A stretch of 64,000 bases of DNA from Persephonella sp. IF05-L8 (GTDB lineage: Bacteria; Aquificota; Aquificia; Aquificales; Hydrogenothermaceae): contig NZ_JNLJ01000001.1 of the NCBI RefSeq assembly GCF_000703045.1, forward strand, positions 1 to 64,000, read 5' to 3'. Below, in pieces: positions 30,058 to 39,643 of this stretch. Both the position numbers and the translations under genes were made by a program. Below the pieces are notes generated by a model, which was not told the origin of the DNA, ran no database searches, and saw only the letters and a list, made by a program, of their open reading frames with translations. Position 1 is the stretch's first letter. Each line of letters begins with the position of its first letter.

Positions 30058-32508
30058 ATGGAAACACTGAAGTATTACAAAAATAAAATAGCATATGCAA
30101 AAATGCTTCCTCCTGTGGAAGCCCAATACGGACAGTTTGATTTTAAAAATAAAAAAATAGAAAAATTTCTGCAGGAAAAAAATATCAGACTGTATTCACA
30201 TCAGGTTGAGGGTCTTAAACTAATTAAAGAAGGAAAAAACATTGTTGTAACCACACCAACAGCCTCAGGAAAATCATTTATATATATACTTTCTGTTTTA
30301 GAAAGACTACACCAAAACCCCGAAAGTAAAACAATAGTAGTTTTCCCACTGAAAGCCCTTGCCAGAGACCAGTATGGAAAGATAATGGATTTAATCTTTG
30401 AAACAGGTATAAACGCAACTGTAGAAGTTTATGACGGGGATACCCCAAGGGATAAAAGACAGGAGATAAAAAGAAATCCACCTAATTTTTTAATTACTAC
30501 TCCTGATATGCTTAATGCGGGTATTCTTCCTTATCATACAGGGTGGGCTTCATTTTTTGAGGAGCTTGAGTTTGTAGTTCTTGATGAGATACATGCCTAC
30601 AGAGGTGTTTTAGGCTCCCATATATCAAATATAATCAGAAGGCTAAAAAGGATAATAGGGTATTACAGGAGTAGAAAACCTGTTTTTATAATGAACTCTG
30701 CCACAATACACAATCCTGGAGGATTTGCCTCTAAACTTATTCAGGATGAGGTTGTTGAGATTTCAAAATCAGGGGCACCATTACCAGAAAGAGAAGTCCA
30801 GATTTTTAGAGGTTTAAGAAACAGTGAAAAAGCAGAGCTAATAGCAAATACAGTTATAGAGGATATATCAACTATAGTATTTGTTGATAGTAGAAAAGAG
30901 GCTGAGATACTTGCCCTCAGGGTAAAGGATATCCTGAAGAAAAAAGGCAGAGAAGACCTTATTGACAAGGTAAGCCCTTATCGGTCAGGTTATACACCAG
31001 CAGAAAGGAGAGAAATAGAATTTAAACTTCTTACACGGAATATTCTGTCTGTAATATCCACAAGTGCACTTGAGATGGGAATTGATATTGGAGACCTTGA
31101 AGGTTGCATACTGATAGGTTATCCGGGAACACTGGCACAGGTATGGCAGAGATTTGGAAGGGCAGGAAGAAGGGATAAAAAAGCCTATAATATCCTGGTT
31201 CCTAAAAGGGATGCCCTTGACCAGTATTTTGTAAAAAATCCTGAAGAGCTATTCTACAGACAGATGGAAGAGCCTGTTATTAATCCCCAGAACAAATACA
31301 TCCTGAAAAAACATCTGCCTGTAATGGCATCTGAAATTCCTATAAAACTAAATGAGCTTTCAGAAGAAGAAAAGGAAGTTGCAAGGGAGCTTTATAAAGA
31401 AAAAAAACTCAGATTTGCAAACAACAAATTATATGCCAGCAGACAGGAACCTTTCAGCATAAGGTCTGCAGGTGAGAGTTTTAGGATAGTAGAAAGTATC
31501 TCTGGCAGAACAATAGGAGATATATCTGGGGATATCGTTATTTATGAAGCACACCCGGGAGCAGTTTATCTACATAACGGGGAAAAGTTTATTGTTGAAC
31601 ATTTAGATATGGATAATAACACCGTTTATGTTGTCAGGTCAGAGGTTTCTTATATAACAGAGCCCCTAAAACAATCAGAGATAGAAATAGTTCAGATAAC
31701 AGATGGCAGGAAAAAGGGAAAGATAGAGATATTTCAGGGAAAGGTAAATGTCAAAACAACAGTTGTCGGATACTCTATGCGGGATATGGAATTTGATGAA
31801 AAGCTAAAAGATGAGATTTTTGATGTGAATAACTTCCTGTCAAAAGAGTTTGAAACCATTGCTTTCTGGTGGACTATGCCACCTGAATGGGAAGAGGAAA
31901 TCATTTATAAAAATGCAAAGCATAACGCCAGACTGATAGAAGAGTTTGTTTTCAAGAAAGGAAGATTATACGAAGGTAAGTATATCTATCATGACCTTGT
32001 TTTTGAGAATTTATTAAAATTCAGGAAAGAAGGGAATATTGATGCTTTCCATTTTGCAATCAAAGCCATAGAAAGCCTGTCAGCAAAACTACACGAAAAA
32101 GAAAAAGAAGAACTAAAGGAATATATCAAAAGAATAAAAGAAAGAAAAAATGGCTTTCTGGGAGCACTTCACGGGGTAGAGCATGCACTTATCGGTATAT
32201 ATCCTCTGTATGCAATGAACGACAGATGGGATATCGGTGGACTTTCAACCCCATTTTTTGCTGAAACAGGAAAACCTACAATTTTTATTTATGATGGATA
32301 TGAGGGAGGAGTTGGATACTCTGAAGTAGGTTTCAGAAAGCTGGAAGAGATGATGGAAAGTACATATAAAACAATCTCCAAATGCTCCTGTATAGCAGGT
32401 TGTCCTTCCTGTATCTATTCTCCCAAATGTGGAAACTCAAATGATTATCTGGATAAAACAGCCTCAATCCTTCTCTCTCATAAAATATTAAAAGAGTTTA
32501 ATAAATAG
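30058..32508 (+). CDS. DEAD/DEAH-box helicase of the MrfA/Hrq1 group with DUF1998 Cys cluster
   Basis: 816 residues. Superfamily 2 helicase motifs: TPTASGKSF (motif I, about 65-73), LDEIHAYRG (II), NSATIHNP (III), STSALEMGIDIGDLEG and WQRFGRAGRRDKKA (V-VI). The C-terminus has the DUF1998/MZB-type cluster CSCIAGCPSCIYSPKCG. MrfA/YprA helicases act in DNA repair of mitomycin-type damage in Bacillus; relatives include Hrq1. No ribosome-binding site precedes the ATG and the promoter lies directly before it, so leaderless initiation is probable. Confidence 0.9.
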   Translation: METLKYYKNKIAYAKMLPPVEAQYGQFDFKNKKIEKFLQEKNIRLYSHQVEGLKLIKEGKNIVVTTPTASGKSFIYILSVLERLHQNPESKTIVVFPLKALARDQYGKIMDLIFETGINATVEVYDGDTPRDKRQEIKRNPPNFLITTPDMLNAGILPYHTGWASFFEELEFVVLDEIHAYRGVLGSHISNIIRRLKRIIGYYRSRKPVFIMNSATIHNPGGFASKLIQDEVVEISKSGAPLPEREVQIFRGLRNSEKAELIANTVIEDISTIVFVDSRKEAEILALRVKDILKKKGREDLIDKVSPYRSGYTPAERREIEFKLLTRNILSVISTSALEMGIDIGDLEGCILIGYPGTLAQVWQRFGRAGRRDKKAYNILVPKRDALDQYFVKNPEELFYRQMEEPVINPQNKYILKKHLPVMASEIPIKLNELSEEEKEVARELYKEKKLRFANNKLYASRQEPFSIRSAGESFRIVESISGRTIGDISGDIVIYEAHPGAVYLHNGEKFIVEHLDMDNNTVYVVRSEVSYITEPLKQSEIEIVQITDGRKKGKIEIFQGKVNVKTTVVGYSMRDMEFDEKLKDEIFDVNNFLSKEFETIAFWWTMPPEWEEEIIYKNAKHNARLIEEFVFKKGRLYEGKYIYHDLVFENLLKFRKEGNIDAFHFAIKAIESLSAKLHEKEKEELKEYIKRIKERKNGFLGALHGVEHALIGIYPLYAMNDRWDIGGLSTPFFAETGKPTIFIYDGYEGGVGYSEVGFRKLEEMMESTYKTISKCSCIAGCPSCIYSPKCGNSNDYLDKTASILLSHKILKEFNK

Positions 32509-32569
32509 CTAAAAAAGCACTACAGAAAAAGATTGCACAGAAAAATTAGTTTTATTTCTTTTTTTAGCT
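32507..32569. repeat. 10-bp inverted repeat between convergent genes
   Basis: AGCTAAAAAA (32507-32516) and TTTTTTAGCT (32560-32569) are perfectly complementary, 43 bases apart, in the spacer between the helicase and the radical SAM gene. It may help end transcription from either side, but the long loop and AT-rich stem make this weak. Confidence 0.4.
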
Positions 32570-32594
32570 ACAAAAGAAATATCTGTTCTGAAAG

Positions 32595-33506
32595 TTAAAT
32601 AATAAGCAGCTTTTTGCTTTCCTTTTTTTTCTGGATTGCATTTTCTATGGCTGTAAGCACTTCCATTTTTCTTTTGGGAGCACACCAGTCTGGAGCAATA
32701 AGCTCATCTTCACTTGCTTCACCTGTAAGCCTGTGGACAATAATATCATCCGGTAAAACTTCCAGAATATCTGCCACAATGCTTGCATACTCTTCAAGGT
32801 CAAGAAGCCCAAACTCTCCGTTTTCATACTGCTTTGCCATAACTGTATGCTTAACAACATGAAGAGGATGAATTTTGATACCATCAATTGGAAGTGCTGC
32901 TATCAGTTTAGCCGTTTCTATGTAATCCTCATATTCATCCCCAGGAAGTCCAACAATCATATGGGCACATATTTTTATATTTGGTCTTTTTTTGGTTCTT
33001 AAAACTGCGTCAACAAACTCAGAAACTCCATGTCCCCTGTTTATATTTCTAAGGGTTTTTATATTTGCAGTCTGAAGGCCATACTCAATCCATATCTCTG
33101 GTTTATCTACAGTATAACTTGCAATTAAATCCAGAACAGGTTCAGGAACAACATCCGGTCTTGTCCCAATAGACATTCCTATAATTTCAGGATATTCCAT
33201 TGCTTTATCGTATATTTCTTTTAGCTTATCAACAGGTGCATAGGTGTTTGTAAAAGCCTGAAAATAAGCTATATATCCCTTTAGATTTTTAAATCTCTTT
33301 GAATAAAACTCCATTGATTTTTCTATCTGTTCCTCAACAGACTGGCGGGTCATCGCATAAGGACTGAAGGAGGTATTATTACAAAATGTACAGCCACCAA
33401 AAGCAACATTACCATCTCTGTTTGGGCAGGTAAATCCTGCATCTATAGAGATTTTTTGAATTCTGCCGCCGTATTTTTCTTTGAGATACTGGTTAAACTT
33501 TATCAT
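32595..33506 (-). CDS. Radical SAM protein of the YhcC (TIGR01212) type
   Basis: 303 residues. The N-terminus KISIDAGFTCPNRDGNVAFG then GGCTFCNN holds the Cys cluster of this subgroup, with the radical SAM site formed by the CxxxxxxxxxxGGCxFC arrangement. Other family segments are QAFTNTYAPVDKLKEIYDKA, GTRPDVVP, EYGLQTAN, MIVGLPGDEYEDY and HPLHVVKHT. It is an iron-sulfur enzyme of unknown reaction in the Elp3-like group. Start ATG follows GAGGT. It lies 42 bases after the GGDEF/EAL gene. Confidence 0.9.
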   Translation of the reverse strand: MIKFNQYLKEKYGGRIQKISIDAGFTCPNRDGNVAFGGCTFCNNTSFSPYAMTRQSVEEQIEKSMEFYSKRFKNLKGYIAYFQAFTNTYAPVDKLKEIYDKAMEYPEIIGMSIGTRPDVVPEPVLDLIASYTVDKPEIWIEYGLQTANIKTLRNINRGHGVSEFVDAVLRTKKRPNIKICAHMIVGLPGDEYEDYIETAKLIAALPIDGIKIHPLHVVKHTVMAKQYENGEFGLLDLEEYASIVADILEVLPDDIIVHRLTGEASEDELIAPDWCAPKRKMEVLTAIENAIQKKKESKKLLII

Positions 33507-33548
33507 TTTAACCTCTTCATAGAAGGTTTTATAAATAGTTTAATAAAT

Positions 33549-35654
33549 CTAAGATTTTTTTTCAGGAAAGCAACATTCTTCAGTAGGTTTACCTATATAA
33601 TTTCCCTGGGAATAATCTATATCGGTGGATTTTACCACTGAAAAAACATCCTCATTATAAACAAACTCTGCAATTGTTTTTATTCCCAGTTTTCTGGAGA
33701 AGTCAACAATTGTAGAAACAACAACCTGAACGTATATATCATAAGGCAGCTTTTTAATAAGGGAGCCGTCTATTTTTATAAAATCAGGGTCAAGCTCAAC
33801 AATTCTTGCAAAATTAGAATATCCACTACCAAAATCATCAATGGCAATTTTTACCCCTGCAGCTTTCACATTTTTTATAAATTCTTTAACTTCCTCATAA
33901 TTATTAATACTTTCACTTTCTAAAATTTCAAATGTTAATCTCTGTGCTATTTCAGGATATTTATCAAGCATAGCATATATATAATTTCTTATTTCTTTAT
34001 CTGTAATATCCTCTGCAGAAAGATTTATAGAAAATAGGTCGGTAGTATCTTTAAATTTATTAAAAGCATGATTGATAACTCGTTGGGTAATCTGTTCATA
34101 ATATTTTGAGTCCCGTGCAACAGACAAAAATTCTCCAGGATATACTATATTGCCATTCTGGTCTTTAATTCTGACCAGACACTCGTATTTTACAACATTC
34201 ATCGTTTTGTTATCTATTATTGGCTGATAAACGAGAAATACTTTATCGTTTTGAAGAGCATATTTAACCTTATCTACCAGATTAAGGTTCCTCTGGATAT
34301 GCTTATAAAGTCCCATATTTCTGTTGTAGATTAAGTATTTTTTTCTGTTTAATTTTGCATATTTAAGAACCATATCTGCTGTCTCAAGAAGAGGATACAT
34401 ATACGAAACTCCTGCAGAAACGTTAATAGAAATTTCAAGTAGTATTACTCTGTTTCTTTTTTTAACTTTCAGTAAAAATGTATTATTCTCAATATCTTTA
34501 ATTAGCTCTTCTACTATTTTTTTTGTTTCTTTTCTTCTATCTTCATACAGTAAACCAAAATCATCTGCACCTAATCTGAAAACTTCTGCATTTATTTTTA
34601 GGGATTTTTCCTCTATAAACCTTCCAAGTTCAATAAGTAATTGGTCTCCTACCGCTGACCCATAAAGGTCATTTATATGCTTGAAATTATCTATATTCAC
34701 CAATACAAAAGTAGGTTTTTGATATTTTTCTAATCTCTCAAAAAAGGCTTTTCTATTAGGTAATCCGGTTAAATCATCTGTCACTAATCGTTGACGTAAA
34801 TCTTCTTTTAATACCTTTAAAGTCTCATTGCTAATATCTAATTTTACAAGTAATAGAGCCAGATAAATCAATACAGAAAGAAAAATTACCCCTATTCCAA
34901 AATTAAATGTGATTATCTCATTTACCTCTTTCTGACTTTCTTTTATAAAATTCTTCCTTATCTTTGAAAGAAGATTTAAATCCTCTTTATTATTTATCAA
35001 TTTTCTAAATTCTTTCTGATACCACTCAAAATTCTTCAGAATAACCCCCAGATGAAGTAAAAATGTTTCGTGGAATTTTTGAAGTTTTTCGTTATCCTCC
35101 ACATTATAGTTTTTCAGTATTTCATAATATATCTTCAAATCTGAAAGAAAATTGGTATCCATACTATTCTGAAGAAGGAATATCGTAGAAACAGCTTTAT
35201 CAATAAGAAGATAGTAAGACATATCAATATTAGAATTTAATTGTAAATATTTTAAGGATAGTTCTGGAATGTATATCTGCGAATTTTTTATTGCAGAATT
35301 TACTATCTCAAATCTATAAATTTCTTCTTCTTTTTGATAAATCCTTCTTTCATATTCCTTAACAAGTTTATAAGTGTTCTCATGAATTTTCTCTCTTATA
35401 TGGCCTTTTTTGAGTTTTTCTATAATTTTCTTAATTTCTTGAATAGGCTCGTGAATTCTACCGTAATCATAGTAGAGAAAAAATTTACTTTTAAGGATTT
35501 CACTCTCTAATTTAAATTCGTTTTTTTCTAATCTTTTTAAACTAAGTAGTATTTGAGAGGTTGTCTTTGTATAGTTTAGTGTATTCTGGGATGAATACAA
35601 AAATGCAGCAGTCACCACGACTGCAAGAAAAAGGATAAAATATATTCTTCTCAC
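33549..35654 (-). CDS. Membrane GGDEF-EAL protein, probably a c-di-GMP phosphodiesterase
   Basis: 701 residues: membrane helix (4-22), a helical periplasmic sensor (about 23-245), second helix (about 246-270), GGDEF (about 285-445), EAL (about 455-695). The GGDEF signature is GADDF (362-366), with the second Gly and the Glu replaced, so cyclase activity is doubtful. The EAL side keeps key residues: ECLVR (E491), SINLSAED, LTFEILESES, AIDDFGSGYSNF, DFIKIDG, TIAEFV. A GTG start overlaps the peroxidase stop (GTGA), with GAGGA upstream. The periplasmic input domain is not a family I can name. Confidence 0.88.
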   Translation of the reverse strand: MRRIYFILFLAVVVTAAFLYSSQNTLNYTKTTSQILLSLKRLEKNEFKLESEILKSKFFLYYDYGRIHEPIQEIKKIIEKLKKGHIREKIHENTYKLVKEYERRIYQKEEEIYRFEIVNSAIKNSQIYIPELSLKYLQLNSNIDMSYYLLIDKAVSTIFLLQNSMDTNFLSDLKIYYEILKNYNVEDNEKLQKFHETFLLHLGVILKNFEWYQKEFRKLINNKEDLNLLSKIRKNFIKESQKEVNEIITFNFGIGVIFLSVLIYLALLLVKLDISNETLKVLKEDLRQRLVTDDLTGLPNRKAFFERLEKYQKPTFVLVNIDNFKHINDLYGSAVGDQLLIELGRFIEEKSLKINAEVFRLGADDFGLLYEDRRKETKKIVEELIKDIENNTFLLKVKKRNRVILLEISINVSAGVSYMYPLLETADMVLKYAKLNRKKYLIYNRNMGLYKHIQRNLNLVDKVKYALQNDKVFLVYQPIIDNKTMNVVKYECLVRIKDQNGNIVYPGEFLSVARDSKYYEQITQRVINHAFNKFKDTTDLFSINLSAEDITDKEIRNYIYAMLDKYPEIAQRLTFEILESESINNYEEVKEFIKNVKAAGVKIAIDDFGSGYSNFARIVELDPDFIKIDGSLIKKLPYDIYVQVVVSTIVDFSRKLGIKTIAEFVYNEDVFSVVKSTDIDYSQGNYIGKPTEECCFPEKKS

Positions 35655-36586
35655 TTACGTTCCTCTGTGAGAATTGGAGGAAGTTCTCCCTTCAATGTTT
35701 CTAAAAAAGCAATTATTTTTTCTATTTCTTCATCGGTAATATCTATCCCAAGATTATAGCGTGCCATCAGGCTGATAGTTTTTTTTAAATCTGCAACACT
35801 ACCATCATGAAAATATGGATAAGTACATGTTATATTCCTTAGGGTAGGAACTTTATAAACATTTTTGTCCTCTTCTCTTTTGGTAATCTGGTATCTATCA
35901 GGGTTTGTTGGTTTCCAATTATACGGAACTACTATACCTAATTTTTGGAATGAATTTCCCCCGAGATTTACTCCATTATGACAGGAAATACATCCCAGTT
36001 TTTTAAATAGTTTAAATCCTTCCTCTTCTTCTGGAGAAAGTCTAACTAAACCTTGAAGATACCTATCAAATTTACTATTTGGTGTTATAAGGGCTTTTTC
36101 AAATTCAACTATTGCTTCAGCAAACTGTTCAAAGGTTATTCTGCTTGTGTTATATACTTCTTTGAACTTTTTCCTATAAAACTGGCTATTATTCAGTTTT
36201 TTTTCTATTTCTTCTGGAGTAGTATTCATTTCAACAGGATTAGTTATTGGACCCATCAATTGTTCCCGTAAATCAGCGGCTCTCCCATTCCAGAACTGCC
36301 GAAAATTAAAAACTGCATTAAAAACTGTAGGTGAGTTAACTGTTCCTTTCCTGCCGGCAAAACCTGTTGATACAGGTTTCTGGTCTGTTCCACATTTTGT
36401 ATAAAGGTCATGACATGTTGCACAGGATACCTTACCATCTTTTGATAAAGATGGGTCATGGAAAAGAATTTTTCCAAGTTCAGCCTTCGCCCTGTCATAT
36501 TTTATTGTGGTAGGCAAAGGCTGAACGGCTTCAAAAGCAAACACCGTCTTTAAAAGCAGAATAGATATTACCAGTATTCTTTTCAT
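35651..36586 (-). CDS. Di-haem cytochrome c peroxidase (CcpA/MauG family)
   Basis: 311 residues with a signal peptide (1-17). Two c-type haem sites are seen: CATCH (55-59) and CISCH (199-203). Segments [20 protein letters not shown] and [20 protein letters not shown] are typical of bacterial di-haem peroxidases, which reduce H2O2 in the periplasm using cytochrome c. The ATG overlaps the leuB stop (ATGA) and its stop overlaps the GGDEF-EAL start, so it is coupled on both sides. Confidence 0.93.
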   Translation of the reverse strand: MKRILVISILLLKTVFAFEAVQPLPTTIKYDRAKAELGKILFHDPSLSKDGKVSCATCHDLYTKCGTDQKPVSTGFAGRKGTVNSPTVFNAVFNFRQFWNGRAADLREQLMGPITNPVEMNTTPEEIEKKLNNSQFYRKKFKEVYNTSRITFEQFAEAIVEFEKALITPNSKFDRYLQGLVRLSPEEEEGFKLFKKLGCISCHNGVNLGGNSFQKLGIVVPYNWKPTNPDRYQITKREEDKNVYKVPTLRNITCTYPYFHDGSVADLKKTISLMARYNLGIDITDEEIEKIIAFLETLKGELPPILTEERK

Positions 36587-37656
36587 AAATTCTGGATAAT
36601 TGCCTGTGTAATTTCTTTTGTGTTAACCCTTTTTGTTCCTGGAGCCCAGATATCTCCTGTTCTGTAGCCTTCTTCCAGCACTTTATCTATAGCCTTTTCA
36701 ATATCCCTTGCAGCTTCTGGAAGTTTACAGGTTATTTCAAGCATCATTGCTGCAGAAAGTATCATGGCTATTGGGTTTGCTATCCCCTGTCCGGCAATAT
36801 CAGGTGCAGAACCGTGAACAGGTTCATAAAGGGCATATCTTTCCCCGATACTTGCAGATGGGAGCATTCCCAGTGAACCTGTTAAAGCTCCAGCTTCGTC
36901 AGAGAGAATATCTCCAAAAAGGTTTCCGGTAACTATTACATCAAAATCCTTTGGTCTTCTAACAAGTTGCATTGCACAGTTGTCAACATACATATGTTCA
37001 AGCTCTACATCCTGATAATCGGCATGAACCTCAGTTACAACCTCTCTCCATACAGCAGACACTTCAAGAACATTTGCTTTATCAACACTTGTAACTTTTT
37101 TTCTTCTCATTCTTGCCATCTCAAAGGCAAGCTTTGCAATTCTTTTAATCTCGTGCTCGTAATATATCATTGTGTTATATCCAACTTTTTCACCATTTCT
37201 CTCTTCTATTCCCCTTGGCTCTCCAAAATATATTCCACCTGTAAGCTCTCTTATAACAAGAAGGTCAACACCTTTAATAAGAGTTTCTTTCAGTGGGGAT
37301 GCATCCAGCAATGCTGTGTATGCCTTTCCCGGTCTGAGATTTGCAAACAGGTCTAATTCCTTTCTTATTCTGAGAAGTCCCTTTTCCGGTCTTTTATCTG
37401 TAGGCAGGTTATCCCATTTTTCTCCACCTACTGCTGCCAGTAAAACAGCATCGCTTTTTTTAGCAAGCTCAAGGGTTTCTTCTGGAAGGGGATTTCCTGT
37501 TGCATCTATTGCAGCTCCCCCTATCAACGCCTCATGGAACTCAAAATTTATTCCGTATTTTTTAGAAATAGCATTTAAAACCTCAATGGCAGACTCCATA
37601 ATCTCCGGTCCAATACCATCTCCCGGTAAAACAGTAATCTTACAGCTTTTTTTCAT
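36583..37656 (-). CDS. leuB: 3-isopropylmalate dehydrogenase
   Basis: 357 residues, full length. It oxidises and decarboxylates 3-isopropylmalate in leucine synthesis. Motifs: [12 protein letters not shown], the substrate Arg region [30 protein letters not shown], then [19 protein letters not shown] and [20 protein letters not shown] (metal Asp residues), and [20 protein letters not shown] for NAD. Ribosome site AAGGAGGT. It is 16 bases after nadC in the leftward run; no other leucine gene is nearby. Confidence 0.95.
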   Translation of the reverse strand: MKKSCKITVLPGDGIGPEIMESAIEVLNAISKKYGINFEFHEALIGGAAIDATGNPLPEETLELAKKSDAVLLAAVGGEKWDNLPTDKRPEKGLLRIRKELDLFANLRPGKAYTALLDASPLKETLIKGVDLLVIRELTGGIYFGEPRGIEERNGEKVGYNTMIYYEHEIKRIAKLAFEMARMRRKKVTSVDKANVLEVSAVWREVVTEVHADYQDVELEHMYVDNCAMQLVRRPKDFDVIVTGNLFGDILSDEAGALTGSLGMLPSASIGERYALYEPVHGSAPDIAGQGIANPIAMILSAAMMLEITCKLPEAARDIEKAIDKVLEEGYRTGDIWAPGTKRVNTKEITQAIIQNL

Positions 37657-37672
37657 AAACTCTAACCTCCTT

Positions 37673-38509
37673 TTATTTGAATTTTAGACTTAAATCCAGC
37701 CATCTACTTGAATGGATAACTGCACCGGTTGATATAAAATCAACTCCAGTTTTTGCATACTCCTCAACATTATCAAGTGTTATATTTCCTGAAACTTCAA
37801 GTTTTTTTCTACCCTGATTTATCTCCACAGCCTTTTTTATCTGTTGAATATCCATATTATCAAGCATAATTATATCTGCTTCAGTTTCCAAAGCTTCTTT
37901 AAACTCATCAAGGGATGAAACTTCCACCTCTATTTTTACCATAGGTGAAACCTTTGATTTTATCTGTTTTACTGCTTCTGCTATACTTCCTACCAGTGCT
38001 ATGTGATTATCTTTTATCATTACCATATCATAAAGGGCAAATCTGTGGTTATGCCCTCCGCCAACTCTGACGGCATATTTTTCAAATGCTCTTAAGCCTG
38101 GTGTTGTTTTTCTTGTATCAAGAAGTTTAACAGAAGTTCCTTTTAACTTCTGGACATACTTGTTTGTAGTTGTTGCTATTCCTGAAAGTTTTTGGACAAG
38201 GTTTAAAAAAACCCTTTCCCCTTTTAAAATTGATTTTCCACTTCCTGAGAGTTTTATGATTTGGTCGCCTTTCTGGAACTTATCTCCATCATTTTTATAT
38301 TTTTCCATTTTTATATCAGGGTCTAAAACATTAAAAACCTCAAGAGCTATATCAACACCTGCAAGAATACCTTCATCTTTGGCAATTAGAACAGCTTCTA
38401 CATCCTTAGCCACATCCAGATTATCGGTGGTTAAATCCTGGTATCCTATATCCTCAAGTAAAAATTCTTCTATCTTTTTTCTTACAAATAATCTGTCTAA
38501 CATATTCAA
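37673..38509 (-). CDS. nadC: Nicotinate-nucleotide pyrophosphorylase (quinolinate phosphoribosyltransferase)
   Basis: 278 residues. It converts quinolinate and PRPP to nicotinate mononucleotide in NAD synthesis. Motifs: [87 protein letters not shown] and [20 protein letters not shown], with ISTGA near the end. Complete at the usual family length. It starts just after hemJ. Confidence 0.96.
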   Translation of the reverse strand: MNMLDRLFVRKKIEEFLLEDIGYQDLTTDNLDVAKDVEAVLIAKDEGILAGVDIALEVFNVLDPDIKMEKYKNDGDKFQKGDQIIKLSGSGKSILKGERVFLNLVQKLSGIATTTNKYVQKLKGTSVKLLDTRKTTPGLRAFEKYAVRVGGGHNHRFALYDMVMIKDNHIALVGSIAEAVKQIKSKVSPMVKIEVEVSSLDEFKEALETEADIIMLDNMDIQQIKKAVEINQGRKKLEVSGNITLDNVEEYAKTGVDFISTGAVIHSSRWLDLSLKFK

Positions 38510-38512
38510 ATC

Positions 38513-38941
38513 CTAAAATGGTCTGACAATTGCCATTATTACTATTATTATCATCAAAATTGTTGGCACTTCATTGTAAAATCGGAAAAATTTACCTGAC
38601 TTTGTGCATTCATCATTTTCTAATTTTTTCCTGATAAATGAAAGATGTATAAAATAGGCAATAAGCAGTAAAGCTGCTGTCAGTTTAAGATGTATCCAGC
38701 CACCTGTTTTGAACATTTCAGGGTTCATTGCAATCATAGCTATTCCTGTCAGAACTGTTCCCCAGAAGGCCGGAACTCCAATATATTTAAAAAGTTTATA
38801 CTCCATTACTTTTACTACAGATACAAACTCTTTTTTGTCTTTGTTTTCCACATGGTAAACAAAGAGACGGGGAAGATAAAATAAAACAGCCATCCATGAT
38901 ATAACAGATATTAGGTGTAAAGCTTTTATCCATAAATACAT
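38513..38941 (-). CDS. hemJ: Protoporphyrinogen IX oxidase HemJ-like membrane protein
   Basis: 142 residues, four membrane helices (about 4-28, 52-72, 83-103, 122-140). The first helix YLWIKALHLISVISWMAVLF and WIHLKLTAA carry the conserved His (H9) and Lys (K86) that match the residues known to matter in Synechocystis HemJ. HemJ oxidises protoporphyrinogen IX to protoporphyrin IX in haem synthesis. It heads the leftward hemJ-nadC-leuB-peroxidase-GGDEF/EAL run, with AGAGGA before the ATG. Confidence 0.88.
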   Translation of the reverse strand: MYLWIKALHLISVISWMAVLFYLPRLFVYHVENKDKKEFVSVVKVMEYKLFKYIGVPAFWGTVLTGIAMIAMNPEMFKTGGWIHLKLTAALLLIAYFIHLSFIRKKLENDECTKSGKFFRFYNEVPTILMIIIVIMAIVRPF

Positions 38942-39003
38942 TTTAATCCTCTTTTCATCAGTATTTTGCTAATTAATTATTTTACTATGATTAATAAAAT
39001 TTA

Positions 39004-39032
39004 TTACTGAAATCATACAATCTATCTATAAT
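39004..39032 (+). promoter_or_regulatory. Possible promoter of the small Cys-rich membrane protein
   Basis: TATAAT (39027-39032) has a weak -35, TTACTG (39004-39009), 17 bases upstream. It lies in the AT-rich divergent spacer between hemJ and the small gene at 39074. Confidence 0.35.
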
Positions 39033-39073
39033 AGTGTTAAACTTAAAAATATAAATTAGTCTGGAGTAACCTT

Positions 39074-39238
39074 TTGGATTTCAAGGAATTCTTTGAATAT
39101 GTTTTGGTTGGAATAGCTATTTCCTTAGCTATTTTATTTGTAATAAAAAGGGTAAGGAAAAATATAAAAAGGAGGCAATGTGCCTCCTGTCCGTTGTATG
39201 AGCAATGTGAGAGAAAGGATAAAGTTCCTTTAGATTAG
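39074..39238 (+). CDS. 54-residue single-helix Cys-rich membrane protein
   Basis: An open frame of 54 codons starting at TTG 39074, seven bases after GGAG. One membrane helix (about 8-24, YVLVGIAISLAILFVIK) is followed by a basic stretch and CASCPLYEQC with Cys36, Cys39 and Cys45. This layout recalls FeoB-associated Cys-rich membrane proteins, but no feoB is present here. Its stop overlaps the stop of the convergent A-type Fe-S carrier gene by four bases, leaving no wasted sequence. A metal or iron-sulfur link is a guess from the Cys pattern and neighbour. Confidence 0.55.
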   Translation: MDFKEFFEYVLVGIAISLAILFVIKRVRKNIKRRQCASCPLYEQCERKDKVPLD

Positions 39239-39576
39239 CAAGAGAATGAATTACCGCAGCCGCAAGAACTTGCAGCGTTAGGGTTCTTAATTGTAAATCC
39301 GCCGCCCATAAAGTCCTGAACATAATCTAAAACAGCTCCACCGATATATGGTGCAGAGAATTCATCAATAGCAATTTTAACTCCGTTTTCCAGTTCAACA
39401 ACTTTGTCATTTTCTTCTATAGCTTCATCAAATCCCATTGCATATTGAAATCCTGAGCATCCTCCAGGAACAACTCTAACCCTGAGGATTGGATTTTCTA
39501 TTCCCTGTTCATCAGCTATTCTTTTGATTTCAGCTGCAGCTGCTTCTGTTACAGTAAAATTAACAGTTGATTGCAT
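39235..39576 (-). CDS. A-type iron-sulfur carrier protein (IscA/ErpA family)
   Basis: 113 residues. The three family Cys are present: C40 in VVPGGCSGFQYAMGF and C105/C107 in SSCGCGNSF; an extra C113 is the last residue. Such proteins carry [4Fe-4S] or [2Fe-2S] clusters to target enzymes, fitting the many Fe-S proteins here (POR, radical SAM). IscA, ErpA and SufA cannot be told apart reliably. It is followed by no other isc/suf gene. Confidence 0.93.
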   Translation of the reverse strand: MQSTVNFTVTEAAAAEIKRIADEQGIENPILRVRVVPGGCSGFQYAMGFDEAIEENDKVVELENGVKIAIDEFSAPYIGGAVLDYVQDFMGGGFTIKNPNAASSCGCGNSFSC

Positions 39577-39643
39577 AATATAAACCTCCGATTTTGTTTT
39601 TTTACATATTATATTCTGGCCATCAGTTTTATTATGATTGTTA

